A model generated the notes under the pieces. The model was not told the DNA's origin and made no database searches. It worked only from the letters and a program-made list of their open reading frames with translations. Below are positions 15,621 through 26,269 of a DNA stretch of 40,721 nucleotides, piece after piece. This stretch comes from Polaromonas sp. GTDB taxonomy: Bacteria > Pseudomonadota > Gammaproteobacteria > Burkholderiales > Burkholderiaceae_C. The stretch lies in assembly GCF_013817205.1 (NCBI RefSeq), contig NZ_JACDDD010000029.1:1-40721 (forward strand), read 5' to 3'. The translations under genes and the position numbers were made by a program. Each line of letters begins with the position of its first letter. Positions within the stretch are counted from its first letter, which is position 1.

Positions 15621-16244
15621 TCAGTTCAGGTACTTGGGCCGGGCCAGGTCGGCCGTCAGCTCGGCGGGCTCGGTGTCCGGCGCGGTATCTTGCGCCAGGG
15701 CCACGGCATCAACAGGCGCGGCTGACGCAGCTGCCGGCACGGTGAGCCACTGCGAGAACTTCATAGCCTGGTGCAGCAGGTGCAGCAAACCGTTGCTCAG
15801 CTGCGCGTCCATCATCACCTGGAAATCGCGCGCTGTGGCCTGCCCAGGGAATTTTTCAAACAGCTGCAGGCGCAGCTGGCCGTTGCCCATCAAGGTGAAC
15901 TTGACCTCGGTCAGCAGCAAGGGCTCGGGGCCCACCGCCACGTCGGGGGGCGGGCCGGGCTGGTCGATATAAGGGGTTTTAAAGTCTCCGCTGCGCAGAG
16001 CCGCTTCTTTCTGGAAGCTTGTCAACAGCTGGCCGCGCTGCTCGTCCAGGCTGGTCGCTGCCCCCTCGGGGGTGGCCGCCTTGCGGGTCTGGTCGGCCGC
16101 GCTTTTGTCGAGCACGGGCAGCAAGGCCAGCGCCAGGCGCCGGGTGAGCCAGGCACGCAACTCACCGCCTTCCTTGCCGTTGATGCGGATCATCATGCGG
16201 TCCTGCTCCTGGACGTAACTGACCGACACCTGGTGAATGTTCAT
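15621..16244 (-). CDS. Hypothetical protein
   Basis: A 207-residue protein that I do not recognise. It starts MNIHQVSVSYVQEQDRMMIR, has a mixed alpha/beta composition (LRAWLTRRLALALLPVLDK helix; PLLLTEVKFTLMGNGQLRL and LFEKFPGQATARDF strands) and an alanine-rich C-terminus. There is no signal peptide, membrane segment or metal motif. GC-rich third positions match the neighbours and argue for a real gene. It is divergent from clpB across 158 bases. No function can be assigned. Confidence 0.7.
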   Translation of the reverse strand: MNIHQVSVSYVQEQDRMMIRINGKEGGELRAWLTRRLALALLPVLDKSAADQTRKAATPEGAATSLDEQRGQLLTSFQKEAALRSGDFKTPYIDQPGPPPDVAVGPEPLLLTEVKFTLMGNGQLRLQLFEKFPGQATARDFQVMMDAQLSNGLLHLLHQAMKFSQWLTVPAAASAAPVDAVALAQDTAPDTEPAELTADLARPKYLN

Positions 16245-16344
16245 GGGGTCATTTTAGTCCCCCGCCTGTTCCCCCTGTGGTTTGATCTCCGTCAAGCCGC
16301 CCCGCGCCAGGCGGTGCATGAAGGGTGGCGACAACTGAGGACTA

Positions 16345-16373
16345 TTGAAAAGCCACGGGTTTAGCCCCAGATT
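16345..16373 (+). promoter_or_regulatory. Heat-shock (sigma-32) promoter candidate for clpB
   Basis: A -35-like TTGAAA at 16345-16350 (preceded by CTA) is separated by 14 bases from a -10-like CCCCAGAT at 16365-16372. The enterobacterial RpoH consensus is CTTGAA, 13-16 bases, CCCCATnT. It lies 30 bases before the clpB ATG, a fitting distance. No CIRCE inverted repeat was seen. Confidence 0.6.
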
Positions 16374-16402
16374 CTCAGCAATCCAATACACCAAGGGACG
16401 CC

Positions 16403-19003
<2,601 letters not shown>

Positions 19004-19113
19004 ACGGTGTTTTAGCCATCTGTAAAAAAGTCCACTTCTTCTGGGCCGGAGGTGGGTTCGCTATCATGCACATGCAAACACGGCGAGCACCATGACCACC
19101 CCGATTTGCACCC

Positions 19114-19365
19114 ATGAAGCCTGTTTCGACCACCGGCCCGGGCCCGCATCACCGCAAGTCGCCCCACCGTTTGGCTGCCGTGCTGCAGGCGCTGAAACGC
19201 CAGACTTCGCCGACGGCTTTGGAGCGCGAACTGCGGGTCTCTCAATCCATAAGTCTCGAAGAATTCGATGAACTGTCCGACATGCAGCTTGACCGCCTGT
19301 TGCCCAAAGCCCACCGGGAAGTTTTCCCCGGCAAGCACAATTGCGCCGACCGCATTTTTATCTGA
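19114..19365 (+). CDS. Small hypothetical protein
   Basis: An 83-residue frame between clpB and the binding-protein gene. Codon choice is GC-rich at third positions and the C-terminal half looks protein-like and acidic (SISLEEFDELSDMQLDRLL), with a basic N-terminus. I do not recognise the family. No strong ribosome site precedes the ATG. The rest of the 413-base gap (19004-19416) shows nothing else beyond the strong Shine-Dalgarno of the next gene. It may be a chance frame. Confidence 0.4.
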   Translation: MKPVSTTGPGPHHRKSPHRLAAVLQALKRQTSPTALERELRVSQSISLEEFDELSDMQLDRLLPKAHREVFPGKHNCADRIFI

Positions 19366-19416
19366 TTTGTCTGTACCACGGCAACGCCTGGAGCTTTTAC
19401 AAAGGAGGATTTCTCG

Positions 19417-20139
19417 ATGACTGATCTGGCCACGGAATTTGCGCCCACCGGCAAGCTGCGCGCTTCGCTGAACATGGGCAACCCGGTGCTCGCGCACAGC
19501 CACACCGCTGCGGAAAAGCCGGCCGGCGTCACCATCGACCTGTCGCGCGAGTTCGCACGCGAGCTGGGTGTGGAGGTGGACTTCTTGCAGTTTGACAACG
19601 CTGCCAAATCGGTGGCCGCGCTGGCCAGCGGCGAGGCCGACATCGGCTTCATGGCGATTGACCCGCTGCGCGCGGAGACCACACATTTCACGCCGGCTTA
19701 TGTGCAGATCGAGGGCTACTACCTCGTCCCCGAAAGTTCACCGATTCAGACCAATGCCGACGTGGACCGCGCCGGCACACGCATCGTGATGGGTGCGGGC
19801 AGCGCCTACGGTCTTTACCTGACGCGCAACATCCGCCATGCCGAGCTGGTGCAGGTGCCGACCTCCGAAGCCGTGGTTGATGCCATGCTGAAAGACGGAC
19901 TTGAGGTGGCGTCGGGTGTGAAGCAGGGACTGGAAGCTGACGCCCGTCGTGTCGGCGGCGTGCGCCTGCTGGGTGAGCGCTTCATGGTGATCAACCAGGC
20001 CATGGCCATGCCCAGGGGCCGCAGCGCTGCAGCCGCTGCCTTCATTGATGACTTTGTCGCCCGCATGAAGCGTAGCGGGTTTGTGGCCGCTTCGCTGGCA
20101 CGCCACGCCATTGTGGGTGCGGCCGTCGCTGCGGACTGA
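19417..20139 (+). CDS. Family-3 extracellular solute-binding-like protein without signal peptide
   Basis: This 240-residue protein has the SBP_bac_3 fold: GKLRASLNMGNP, GVTIDLSREFARELGVEVDF, ASGEADIGFMAIDPLRAETTHFT and IVMGAGSAYGLYLTR. Proteins of this fold bind amino acids or similar solutes outside the membrane. Here the N-terminus (MTDLATEFAPTG) lacks any signal peptide, and a strong ribosome site AAAGGAGG directly precedes the ATG, so the start is firm. It should be cytoplasmic, as a ligand sensor or a cyclohexadienyl-dehydratase-type enzyme, which shares the fold. No permease or ATPase gene is adjacent. It is followed by a repeat and the convergent GFA gene. Confidence 0.8.
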   Translation: MTDLATEFAPTGKLRASLNMGNPVLAHSHTAAEKPAGVTIDLSREFARELGVEVDFLQFDNAAKSVAALASGEADIGFMAIDPLRAETTHFTPAYVQIEGYYLVPESSPIQTNADVDRAGTRIVMGAGSAYGLYLTRNIRHAELVQVPTSEAVVDAMLKDGLEVASGVKQGLEADARRVGGVRLLGERFMVINQAMAMPRGRSAAAAAFIDDFVARMKRSGFVAASLARHAIVGAAVAAD

Positions 20140-20160
20140 GGCTTCGCCTTCCGGTCGCTC

Positions 20161-20212
20161 TGCTTTTGATAGCTGCTCACGCCCGCCAGTCAAGGGTTGT
20201 GGGCCTTTTTTG
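20161..20212 (+). repeat. Dispersed family repeat, copy 4 (diverged)
   Basis: TGCTTTTGATAGCTGCTCAC, then GCCCGCCAGTCAAGGGTTGTGGGCC. It keeps the core and spacing but has lost the first arm. It fills the gap between two convergent genes. Confidence 0.6.
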
Positions 20213-20232
20213 TTCTCAACCGCGCTGACCCG

Positions 20233-20658
20233 TCAGTACGCGTCCGACTGCGGCCAGCCGTGCTCGATCTGGAACCAGGGCGCCCTGGAGGCCAGGTGGA
20301 TGTGTCTTTGTTTGGGCGGTGTGTAAGGCGTGTCCAGCGTCGCCAGGGGAAATGACACCCAGTCCGCAAACTCTCCCTTGCTGTGCCAGAGCATGGGCGA
20401 GCCGCAGACCGAACAAAACGTCCTCGTGACCTCGGTCGACGAGGCGTAGCTGGCAAGCAGCTGGCTGCCCCCAGTGAAGCTGTGTGCTTCTTTCAGCACA
20501 CTGGCATAGGTGGCAAACGCCGCCCCATGGGCCTTGCGGCACATCGAGCAATGGCAGTGCGATGTGGATTTGATGTCGGACGTGAGCTCATACCTGACCT
20601 GTCCGCACAGGCATGAACCGGAATGAACCGGCCTCGTGAGGCCTTCTTCTGGTTTCAT
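20233..20658 (-). CDS. GFA-fold zinc protein (glutathione-dependent formaldehyde-activating enzyme/CENP-V family)
   Basis: A 141-residue protein with the zinc ligand pattern of the GFA family: SCLCGQVRYE (CxC), HCHCSMCRKAHGAAFAT (CxxC region) and FCSVCGSPM (CxxC), with DWVSFPLATLD in the C-terminal half. Gfa of Paracoccus speeds formation of S-hydroxymethylglutathione; most relatives have no proven reaction. It is the last gene of a minus-strand group yebC, DUF3297, GFA with short gaps, and converges on the binding-protein gene. Confidence 0.88.
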   Translation of the reverse strand: MKPEEGLTRPVHSGSCLCGQVRYELTSDIKSTSHCHCSMCRKAHGAAFATYASVLKEAHSFTGGSQLLASYASSTEVTRTFCSVCGSPMLWHSKGEFADWVSFPLATLDTPYTPPKQRHIHLASRAPWFQIEHGWPQSDAY

Positions 20659-20708
20659 GGGAAGGCCGCTTGCAGTGCGAAAAAAAGTACCAGAGGGAGT
20701 CTGCCCGC

Positions 20709-20966
20709 CTATTTGTAGAAGGCCTCGACCTTGCCCTTGAGCTTGATCATCAGCGGCTGGCCCTTGCGGTCCAGCGCCTTGCCCGCGGGCACCTTGATCC
20801 AGCGCTCGCTGATGCAGTATTCCTCGACGTCGCTGCGCTCCTTGTCGTTGAACCGGATGCCAATGTCGTGCTCGAACACGGCGGGGACATGGTGCGGGCT
20901 GCGTGGGTCTGCGGACAGATGGTCGGGCAGGGGAGGAAGGGACGGGGGCGTGGTGGCGTCGGTCAT
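20709..20966 (-). CDS. DUF3297 family protein
   Basis: An 85-residue protein. After a proline-rich start comes the compact conserved region (DIGIRFNDKERSDVEEYCISE, ending WIKVPAGKALDRKGQPL and KLKGKVEAFYK) that marks DUF3297, common in proteobacteria. No function is established. It lies 27 bases after the yebC stop and 50 bases before the GFA gene on the same strand, so it is probably co-transcribed. Confidence 0.85.
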   Translation of the reverse strand: MTDATTPPSLPPLPDHLSADPRSPHHVPAVFEHDIGIRFNDKERSDVEEYCISERWIKVPAGKALDRKGQPLMIKLKGKVEAFYK

Positions 20967-20993
20967 GCTGCTGGTGTGTGAGGTTGAATCGGG

Positions 20994-21707
20994 TCAGGCG
21001 CCGAGTCCGGCATAAATGGTCTGTACATCGTCGTTGGCGTCGATGGCGGCGAGGAAGGCTTCGACCTCCTCAAGTTCGGCGGCGCTCAGCGTTGCCGGAT
21101 CCACCGGGTTTTTCGGCTTGTAGCCGAGTTTGGCGGACAGCACGGTGAAACCCTGGGCCGGCAGTGCCCGGCTGACGATGTCCAAGTCGGTGGCGTCGCT
21201 AAGGAACAGCGTCGTGCCTTCGTCTTCACCAGCCTCGAAGTCCTGGGCGCCGGCTTCGATGGCGGCGACTTCCGGATCCACCCCTGCGGCAGTGGGCTCG
21301 GCTTCAATCATGCCCACGTGGTCAAAATCCCAGGCAACTGAGCCCGAGGTGCCGAGCTGCCCCTTGCGGAACAAGACCCGCATTTCCGGCGCGGTGCGGT
21401 TCAGGTTGTCGGTCAGGCATTCGACCATGACCGGCACACGGTGCGGCGCAAAACCTTCGTAGATCACATGTTCGAAATGGACGGCGTCGCCGGTCAGGCC
21501 CGCACCCTTCTTGATGGCACGCTCCAGCGTGTCCTTGGGCATGGACACCTTGCGGGCCTGCTCGACCACCAGCCGCAGCCGCGCATTGAGCGCCGGGTCA
21601 GCGCCGCTGCGTGCAGCGACCATGATTTCCTTGGCCAGTTTGCCGAAGACCCTGCCCTTGGCATTTGCTGCGAGCTCTTTGCCTTTTGCTTTCCACTGCG
21701 CGCCCAT
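20994..21707 (-). CDS. YebC/PmpR-family DNA-binding protein
   Basis: This 237-residue protein begins [20 protein letters not shown] and shows [46 protein letters not shown] and [14 protein letters not shown], the standard three-domain YebC pattern. Members act as transcription regulators, and some work on translation at polyproline stretches. AAGGAA lies before the ATG. Just upstream of this, 21726-21770 carries two interlocked inverted repeats. It is first in the group with DUF3297 and GFA. Confidence 0.93.
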   Translation of the reverse strand: MGAQWKAKGKELAANAKGRVFGKLAKEIMVAARSGADPALNARLRLVVEQARKVSMPKDTLERAIKKGAGLTGDAVHFEHVIYEGFAPHRVPVMVECLTDNLNRTAPEMRVLFRKGQLGTSGSVAWDFDHVGMIEAEPTAAGVDPEVAAIEAGAQDFEAGEDEGTTLFLSDATDLDIVSRALPAQGFTVLSAKLGYKPKNPVDPATLSAAELEEVEAFLAAIDANDDVQTIYAGLGA

Positions 21708-21725
21708 GCTGGATGTTCCTTGAGG

Positions 21726-21770
21726 TGTGTCAGATAGTCCTGCGCTGCTGACACATGCGGCGCGCAGGAC
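21726..21770 (-). promoter_or_regulatory. Two interlocked inverted repeats in the yebC leader
   Basis: In the direction of yebC, arm A GTCCTGCGC (21770-21762) pairs with GCGCAGGAC (21745-21737). Arm B TGTGTCAG (21755-21748) pairs with CTGACACA (21733-21726). The order A-B-A'-B' means the stems are mutually exclusive or form an H-type pseudoknot. The last arm ends a few bases before the ribosome site of yebC. All 17 pairs are perfect. Confidence 0.55.
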
Positions 21771-21859
21771 CGGGGGCCCTGTTTATACACCCTGCGGAGC
21801 GGCCGAGTGTCGATTTGCGGATCGCGGCCGGGAGTGCGGGCCCGGGGGGGGGGCGCTGC

Positions 21860-22564
21860 CTAGCTGCGTGCCGGTATGGCCAGGCCCCTGATCACCGCGG
21901 GACGGGCCACAAAAGCTTCCAGCACGCGTTTGACGTTGCCAAAGCTGTCGAAATCAACCAGCTCGCCGGCCTCGTAAAACCCGATCAGGTTGCGCACCCA
22001 GCCGAAGGTGGCGATGTCGGCGATGGTGTAGTCGTCGCCCATGATCCAGTTGCGGCCTTCGAGGCGTTTGTCCAGCACACTCAGCAGACGTTTCGATTCC
22101 GCAACGTAGCGGTCGCGGGGGCGTTTGTCCTCGTAATCCTTGCCGGCGAACTTGTGGAAAAAGCCGAGCTGGCCGAACATCGGGCCGATACCGCCCATCT
22201 GGAACATCAGCCACTGCAAGGTTTCGTAACGGCCTGCGGCGTCCGGCGGCAGGAATTTCCCGGTCTTTTCGGCCAGGTAGATCAGGATGGCGCCAGACTC
22301 GAACAGACCCAGCGGCTTGCCGCCGGGGCCCGCAGGGTCGAGGATGGCCGGGATCTTGTTGTTGGCGCTGAGCGAAATGAATTCCGGCGTCAACTGGTCA
22401 TTCGTTGCGAAGTCCACCAGATGCGCTTCGTAGGGCAGGCCGGTTTCCTCCAGCATGATGGACACCTTGACGCCATTGGGCGTGGGGAGCGAATAAAGCT
22501 GGATGCGCTCCGGGTGCGTGGCAGGCCATTTTCGGGTGATGGGGAAGGCGGAGAGATTGCTCAT
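21860..22564 (-). CDS. Glutathione S-transferase family protein (YfcG/Nu-class like)
   Basis: A 234-residue GST. The thioredoxin-fold domain has IQLYSLPTPNGVKVSIMLEE and SANNKIPAILDP, then LFESGAILIYLAEKTGKFLP with the ES glutathione contact. The helical domain has WLMFQMGGIGPMFGQLGFF, YVAESKRLLSVLDKRL and DDYTIADIATFGWV. TPNG(V/H)K is the mark of the YfcG/YghU group, which act as glutathione-dependent disulfide reductases. A run of ten G (21844-21853) lies just beyond the stop. It is divergent from the PPOX gene across about 155 bases, which should hold both promoters. Confidence 0.9.
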   Translation of the reverse strand: MSNLSAFPITRKWPATHPERIQLYSLPTPNGVKVSIMLEETGLPYEAHLVDFATNDQLTPEFISLSANNKIPAILDPAGPGGKPLGLFESGAILIYLAEKTGKFLPPDAAGRYETLQWLMFQMGGIGPMFGQLGFFHKFAGKDYEDKRPRDRYVAESKRLLSVLDKRLEGRNWIMGDDYTIADIATFGWVRNLIGFYEAGELVDFDSFGNVKRVLEAFVARPAVIRGLAIPARS

Positions 22565-22719
22565 GGTGTCAGCATTGTGTTGGCTGCAGGTCGCAGAGTG
22601 CTGCCTGTCCGCGCTAGCCCGGACCTGCCACAGGGGTATTGGCAGGACGGCGGCAAGCCTTTGGCGCTTGGGGCCGGAGCTGGATCACGGATAATCGGGC
22701 GAAACACCGGGACCCTGCC

Positions 22720-23349
22720 ATGACCATCGCCGCTGACCCCCACACCATCCGCAGCGTAGAACAACTCGAATCGCTATTTGGCGCAGTCGGCGAGGCGTCC
22801 ATCCGCAAGGAAACGGCGTTTGTCCATCCGCACTACCGGGCCATGATCGAAGCCTCGCCGTTTGCCATGCTGGCCACCACCGGCCCGGATGGGCTCGATG
22901 CCTCGCCGCGGGGGGATGCGCCGGGTTTTGTGCAGGTTCAGGAGGAGCACACCTTGCTGCTGCCAGAGCGTCGCGGCAACAACCGCGTGGACAGCCTGCG
23001 CAACATCCTGCACGACCCGCGCGTGGCGCTGCTGTTCCTGATTCCGGGGGTGGGTGAGACCCTGAGGGTCAATGGCAGGGCCAGCATCACGACGGCGCCG
23101 GATGTGCTCGCGCGGTTTACCGTGCAGGGCCAGTTGCCCAAATGCGTGGTGGTGAGCCGTGTCGAATCGGTGTTTTTCCAGTGCGCCCGCGCCATCCAGC
23201 GCTCCGGCCTGTGGCAGCCGCCGGCGCCGGACGCGCGGACCAAAGTGCCCAGCCCCGGCGCCATCCTGCAAGCGCTAACCAATGCGGCGGTGGACGGTGA
23301 AACCTACGACCGCGAGCTACCGGCCCGCCAGCGCGCCACCTTGTATTGA
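22720..23349 (+). CDS. Pyridoxamine 5'-phosphate oxidase-like FMN-binding protein
   Basis: A 209-residue flavoprotein of the split-barrel PPOX superfamily, close to the group annotated as MSMEG_1061-type FMN-dependent PPOX proteins. Features are FAMLATTGPDGLDASPRGDAPGF, LLLPERRGNNRVDSLRNIL, VALLFLIPGVGETLRVNGRA and CARAIQRSGLW. Substrate unknown. The start (MTIAADPHTIRS) fits the family. It is followed by a dispersed repeat and the convergent ABC ATPase gene. Confidence 0.88.
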   Translation: MTIAADPHTIRSVEQLESLFGAVGEASIRKETAFVHPHYRAMIEASPFAMLATTGPDGLDASPRGDAPGFVQVQEEHTLLLPERRGNNRVDSLRNILHDPRVALLFLIPGVGETLRVNGRASITTAPDVLARFTVQGQLPKCVVVSRVESVFFQCARAIQRSGLWQPPAPDARTKVPSPGAILQALTNAAVDGETYDRELPARQRATLY

Positions 23350-23366
23350 CGGCACCGCTACTAAAG

Positions 23367-23421
23367 TGCTATCAAAATAATAGCTGCTTGCGCTTGTCGG
23401 ACGAGGGCTGAGGCCCGATTT
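23367..23421 (+). repeat. Dispersed family repeat, copy 5
   Basis: TGCTATCAAAATAATAGCTG, then CTTGCGCTTGTCGGACGAGGGCTGAGGCCCGATTT. It is the best-preserved copy here, with the palindromic start CTATCAAAATAATAG. It lies between two convergent genes. Confidence 0.8.
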
Positions 23422-23430
23422 GGCTTGAAG

Positions 23431-24222
23431 TCAGGCTGCAGCCGGGATCAACCCGGCAGCGCGTTGCACCTCGATGCGTATCTCTTCGGTCAGCGTCGCC
23501 TTCAGCTCCATGAACACCGGCGTGGTCTTGACCGAGTAGTGGCGCGGGTGGGCGATGTCTACCTTCAGGTCGCACTTGATACGGCCGGGTCGCGCACTCA
23601 TTACCACCACGCGGTTGCCCATGTAAATGGCCTCGTCGATGTCGTGGGTCACGAACAGCACGGTTTTTCGCTCGGCCTCCCAGATGCCCTGCAGCAGTTC
23701 CTGCATCAGCTCGCGCGTCTGGTGGTCCAGCGCCCCGAAAGGCTCGTCCATTAGTAGCATGCGTGGATCGTTGGCCAGCGCGCGGGCCAGGGCCGTGCGC
23801 TGCTGCATGCCGCCCGAGAGCTGCTTGGGAAAGTGGTTCTCAAAACCCGTCAGGCCGACTTTCTGGATGAAGGGCTGCGCAATCGCATGCTGCTCAGCGA
23901 TCGGCAGGCCTTTTTCACGCAGGCCAAAGCAGACGTTCTCGAGGATGCTCAACCAGGGAAACAGAGTGTAGCTCTGGAACACCATGCCGCGGTCGGCACC
24001 GGGGCCGGTGACCGGTTTGCCGTCCAGCGTGATGCTGCCGGTGCTGGGTATGTCCAGCCCCGCGACCATGCGCAGCAGCGTGCTTTTGCCGCAGCCCGAA
24101 GGCCCAAGGATGGTGATGAAGTCGTTTTCAGCCACGCTTAAGTCGGTGGCCTGCAGCGCGACCGTGCCGCCGTTGGCGCCGGCGAAAGTTTTAGAGACCT
24201 GGGAGATTTCGAGGATATTCAT
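23431..24222 (-). CDS. ABC transporter ATP-binding protein (nitrate/sulfonate/taurine type)
   Basis: This 263-residue ATPase has Walker A GPSGCGKST (40-48), Q-loop MVFQSYTLFPW, signature LSGGMQQR, Walker B MLLMDEPFGALD and switch VTHDIDEA. These match the SsuB/TauB/NrtD group. It energises the permease encoded upstream, with the binding protein further upstream; together they form an NMT1/SsuA-type importer. The ATG at 24222 fits the family; the longer frame is arginine- and cysteine-rich and unlikely. The 133-base gap to the permease gene is GC-rich and may hold another repeat. Position downstream of hutUH suggests uptake of histidine, urocanate or a related compound, but substrate is not readable. 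Confidence 0.92.
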   Translation of the reverse strand: MNILEISQVSKTFAGANGGTVALQATDLSVAENDFITILGPSGCGKSTLLRMVAGLDIPSTGSITLDGKPVTGPGADRGMVFQSYTLFPWLSILENVCFGLREKGLPIAEQHAIAQPFIQKVGLTGFENHFPKQLSGGMQQRTALARALANDPRMLLMDEPFGALDHQTRELMQELLQGIWEAERKTVLFVTHDIDEAIYMGNRVVVMSARPGRIKCDLKVDIAHPRHYSVKTTPVFMELKATLTEEIRIEVQRAAGLIPAAA

Positions 24223-24355
24223 GGATACGCAATGCAGTGGGAGGAGCCCGGAAGCTCTCTTTTCAAGCAGGGGCCGCGGAATCGGCTTTGCCGGGCCGCA
24301 GGCGCAGCGCCCCCGCGGGGAGCAGCGCAGCACACGAAGTGGCAGGCGTGGGGGC

Positions 24356-25129
24356 TCACAATCTTGCCCAAGGAAAAAGTTTTCGGTTCAGGGCTTTGAA
24401 GGCAAAGTCGGTGACTAGCCCAATCACACCAATCACAATAATCCCGAAGATGATCTGATCCGTGGCCAGTAAAGCCTGGCTGTCGGTGATCATATGGCCG
24501 ATGCCGCTGGACGCGCCTATCAGCTCGGCGACGATCACGTAGGTCCAGGCCCAGCCCAGCACCATGCGCAGGGTTTCGGCAGTCTCGGGTGCGCTGCTGG
24601 GCAGCAACACCCGCGTGACGATGCCGCGGTCGCCCGCGCCCAGCGTGTAGGCGGCTTCTACCAGGTCGCGCCGCGTGTTGCCCACGCTCACGGCCATCAT
24701 CAGCACCAGCTGAAAAAACGAGCCGATAAAAATGACCGCCAGCTTCTGCGCTTCACCAATCCCGGCCCAAAGGATCAGCAACGGAATAAAAGCCGAGGCC
24801 GGCAAGTAACGCGCAAAACTGACGAAGGGCTCGAAGAATGCCTCAATCGGTTTGTAGGCGCCCATCAACACACCCAGTGGCACAGCCAGCACGGCGGCGA
24901 TGAGAAAGCCGCCCAGCACGCGCCACACCGTCATGCCGATGTCTTTGATGAAGCCCTGGTTCGCGAGCAGGTCGTAGCCAGAACGCACCATGGTCACTGG
25001 GTCGGCCAGAAAGGTCTTGGAGACGTAGCCGCCGAAGGTGGCGAAGGCCCACACCGCGAAGAACAGGACGAAGAAAGAAATGCCCAGCGCAATGCGGGTG
25101 GCGGGGGCGACAGGTTGGAGGGGGCGCAT
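24356..25129 (-). CDS. ABC transporter permease (nitrate/sulfonate/taurine type)
   Basis: A 257-residue inner-membrane protein of the BPD_transp_1 family with about six membrane segments, the first at IALGISFFVLFFAVWAF. The EAA loop reads DLVEAAYTLGAGDRGIVTRVLLPSSAPE, the contact site for the ATPase. The ATG at 25129 is chosen over an upstream ATG, which would add 21 charged residues. It lies between the binding-protein and ATPase genes. A 112-base repeat element sits directly before it. Confidence 0.92.
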   Translation of the reverse strand: MRPLQPVAPATRIALGISFFVLFFAVWAFATFGGYVSKTFLADPVTMVRSGYDLLANQGFIKDIGMTVWRVLGGFLIAAVLAVPLGVLMGAYKPIEAFFEPFVSFARYLPASAFIPLLILWAGIGEAQKLAVIFIGSFFQLVLMMAVSVGNTRRDLVEAAYTLGAGDRGIVTRVLLPSSAPETAETLRMVLGWAWTYVIVAELIGASSGIGHMITDSQALLATDQIIFGIIVIGVIGLVTDFAFKALNRKLFPWARL

Positions 25130-25147
25130 CGTTTGTGTGTATTTGGG

Positions 25148-25259
25148 CTTGTCATCCCGGACTCTCCGGGATCCCTGCCTGAGTACCTGCAATCAGGCAC
25201 CCAGGCAGGGATTGCGGCGGATCCAGAGGAGACCTCTGGTTCGGGCTCGCAATGACAAG
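25148..25259. repeat. MITE/REP-like palindromic element inside the ABC operon
   Basis: The ends are inverted (CTTGTCAT at 25148-25155 and ATGACAAG at 25252-25259). Inside, ATCCCTGCCTG pairs with CAGGCAGGGAT and CCGGA pairs with TCCGG. The 112 bases can fold into a large hairpin. It fills the gap between the binding-protein stop (25264) and the permease start (25129). Sequences like TCATTGCGAG..CGCAATCCCTG recur in many proteobacteria. Confidence 0.65.
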
Positions 25260-25263
25260 TTGT

Positions 25264-26214
25264 TCACTTGATAAAACGTGTGTCGGCCAGCTTGCTCATG
25301 TCCGGCAGGGCTTTGATAACGCCGGCTTCGAGCAGCAGCTCGGCGGCTTCCTTGCTGAAGGCGGCGTGTTCGCCAGCAAAGAACTTCAGGTTGGCTGCGC
25401 GGTCTTGCCAGCGCAGGTATTTCTGGCTGGCTTCAAACTTGTCGGCGGGTTGTTTGACATCCGCGCCCATGATTTCAAAGCTTTTCTGCGGCTCTTTGGC
25501 AATCATTTCCAGCGCGTCGAAATAGCTGTCGGCCAGCGCCTTGGCAGCACGCGGGTTGTCGGTGAGGAACTTGGGTGTGCAACCCACGGTGTCCATGATC
25601 ATCGGGTAGTCGAGCGTGGTGGCGATGATCTTGCCGGCTTCAGGCTTGGCACGCACTGCGCCGAGGTAAGGTTCGTAAGTCATGGCGGCGTCAATGCCGT
25701 CGGTGCCGGCAATCATCGCGTTGGCGGCGGCTTGCGGCTCGAGGTTGACGATCTTCACGTCCTTGGGGCTCAGGCCGTTTTTCTTGAGCATCCAGGCGAG
25801 CGTGAACCAGGGTGCGGTGCCCGGTGCGCTGGCAGCAACGGTTTTACCTTTGAGATCGCTGATTTTCATAATGCCGGGTTTGACCACCATGCCATCGGCA
25901 CCGTAGCTCTTGTCGAGCTGGAAGATTTGCGTGGTGGCCACGCCGTTGGCGTTCCAGACGATCCAGGTCTCCACCGTGGTGGCGGCACATTGAACGTCAC
26001 CGGATGCAATCGCGAGGTGACGATCTTTCTGCGGAATTTTCTTGATTGTTACATCCAGTCCGTTCCTCTTGAAGATGCCGGCTTCCTTGGCCAGGGTCAG
26101 CGGGGCAAAGCCCGTCCAGCCAGACATGCCCAGGGTGATTTTGGTTTCCTGCAACTGCGCATGTGCAGACAGGCAGGCCGCGGCGATGAGCGAGAAAGTG
26201 AGCAGCTTCTTCAT
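25264..26214 (-). CDS. ABC transporter substrate-binding protein (NMT1/SsuA type)
   Basis: A 316-residue periplasmic protein. The signal peptide MKKLLTFSLIAAACLSAHA is cut after residue 19. The mature part shows LGMSGWTGFAPLTLAKEAGIF, DVQCAATTVETWIVWNANG, LKGKTVAASAPGTAPWF and AAMTYEPYLGAV, typical of nitrate/sulfonate/thiamine-precursor binding proteins. AAGGAG precedes the ATG at 26214. It is 55 bases downstream of hutH on the same strand, so hutU-hutH-binding protein-permease-ATPase probably form one unit. A role in taking up histidine or a breakdown product is inferred from position only. Confidence 0.92.
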   Translation of the reverse strand: MKKLLTFSLIAAACLSAHAQLQETKITLGMSGWTGFAPLTLAKEAGIFKRNGLDVTIKKIPQKDRHLAIASGDVQCAATTVETWIVWNANGVATTQIFQLDKSYGADGMVVKPGIMKISDLKGKTVAASAPGTAPWFTLAWMLKKNGLSPKDVKIVNLEPQAAANAMIAGTDGIDAAMTYEPYLGAVRAKPEAGKIIATTLDYPMIMDTVGCTPKFLTDNPRAAKALADSYFDALEMIAKEPQKSFEIMGADVKQPADKFEASQKYLRWQDRAANLKFFAGEHAAFSKEAAELLLEAGVIKALPDMSKLADTRFIK

Positions 26215-26269
26215 GGGAACTCCTTGGGTTGACGGTTGAAGGGACGGGTGATCGAAAGGTATGCAGTGT

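Noticed and set aside
21844..21853. Run of ten G as a phase-variation tract
   Set aside because: It lies outside coding sequence, just past the GST stop, and not in a recognisable promoter spacer.
24290..24357. GC-rich segment between ABC permease and ATPase genes as a further repeat
   Set aside because: It resembles repeats recalled from related genomes, but no second copy was found in this window.
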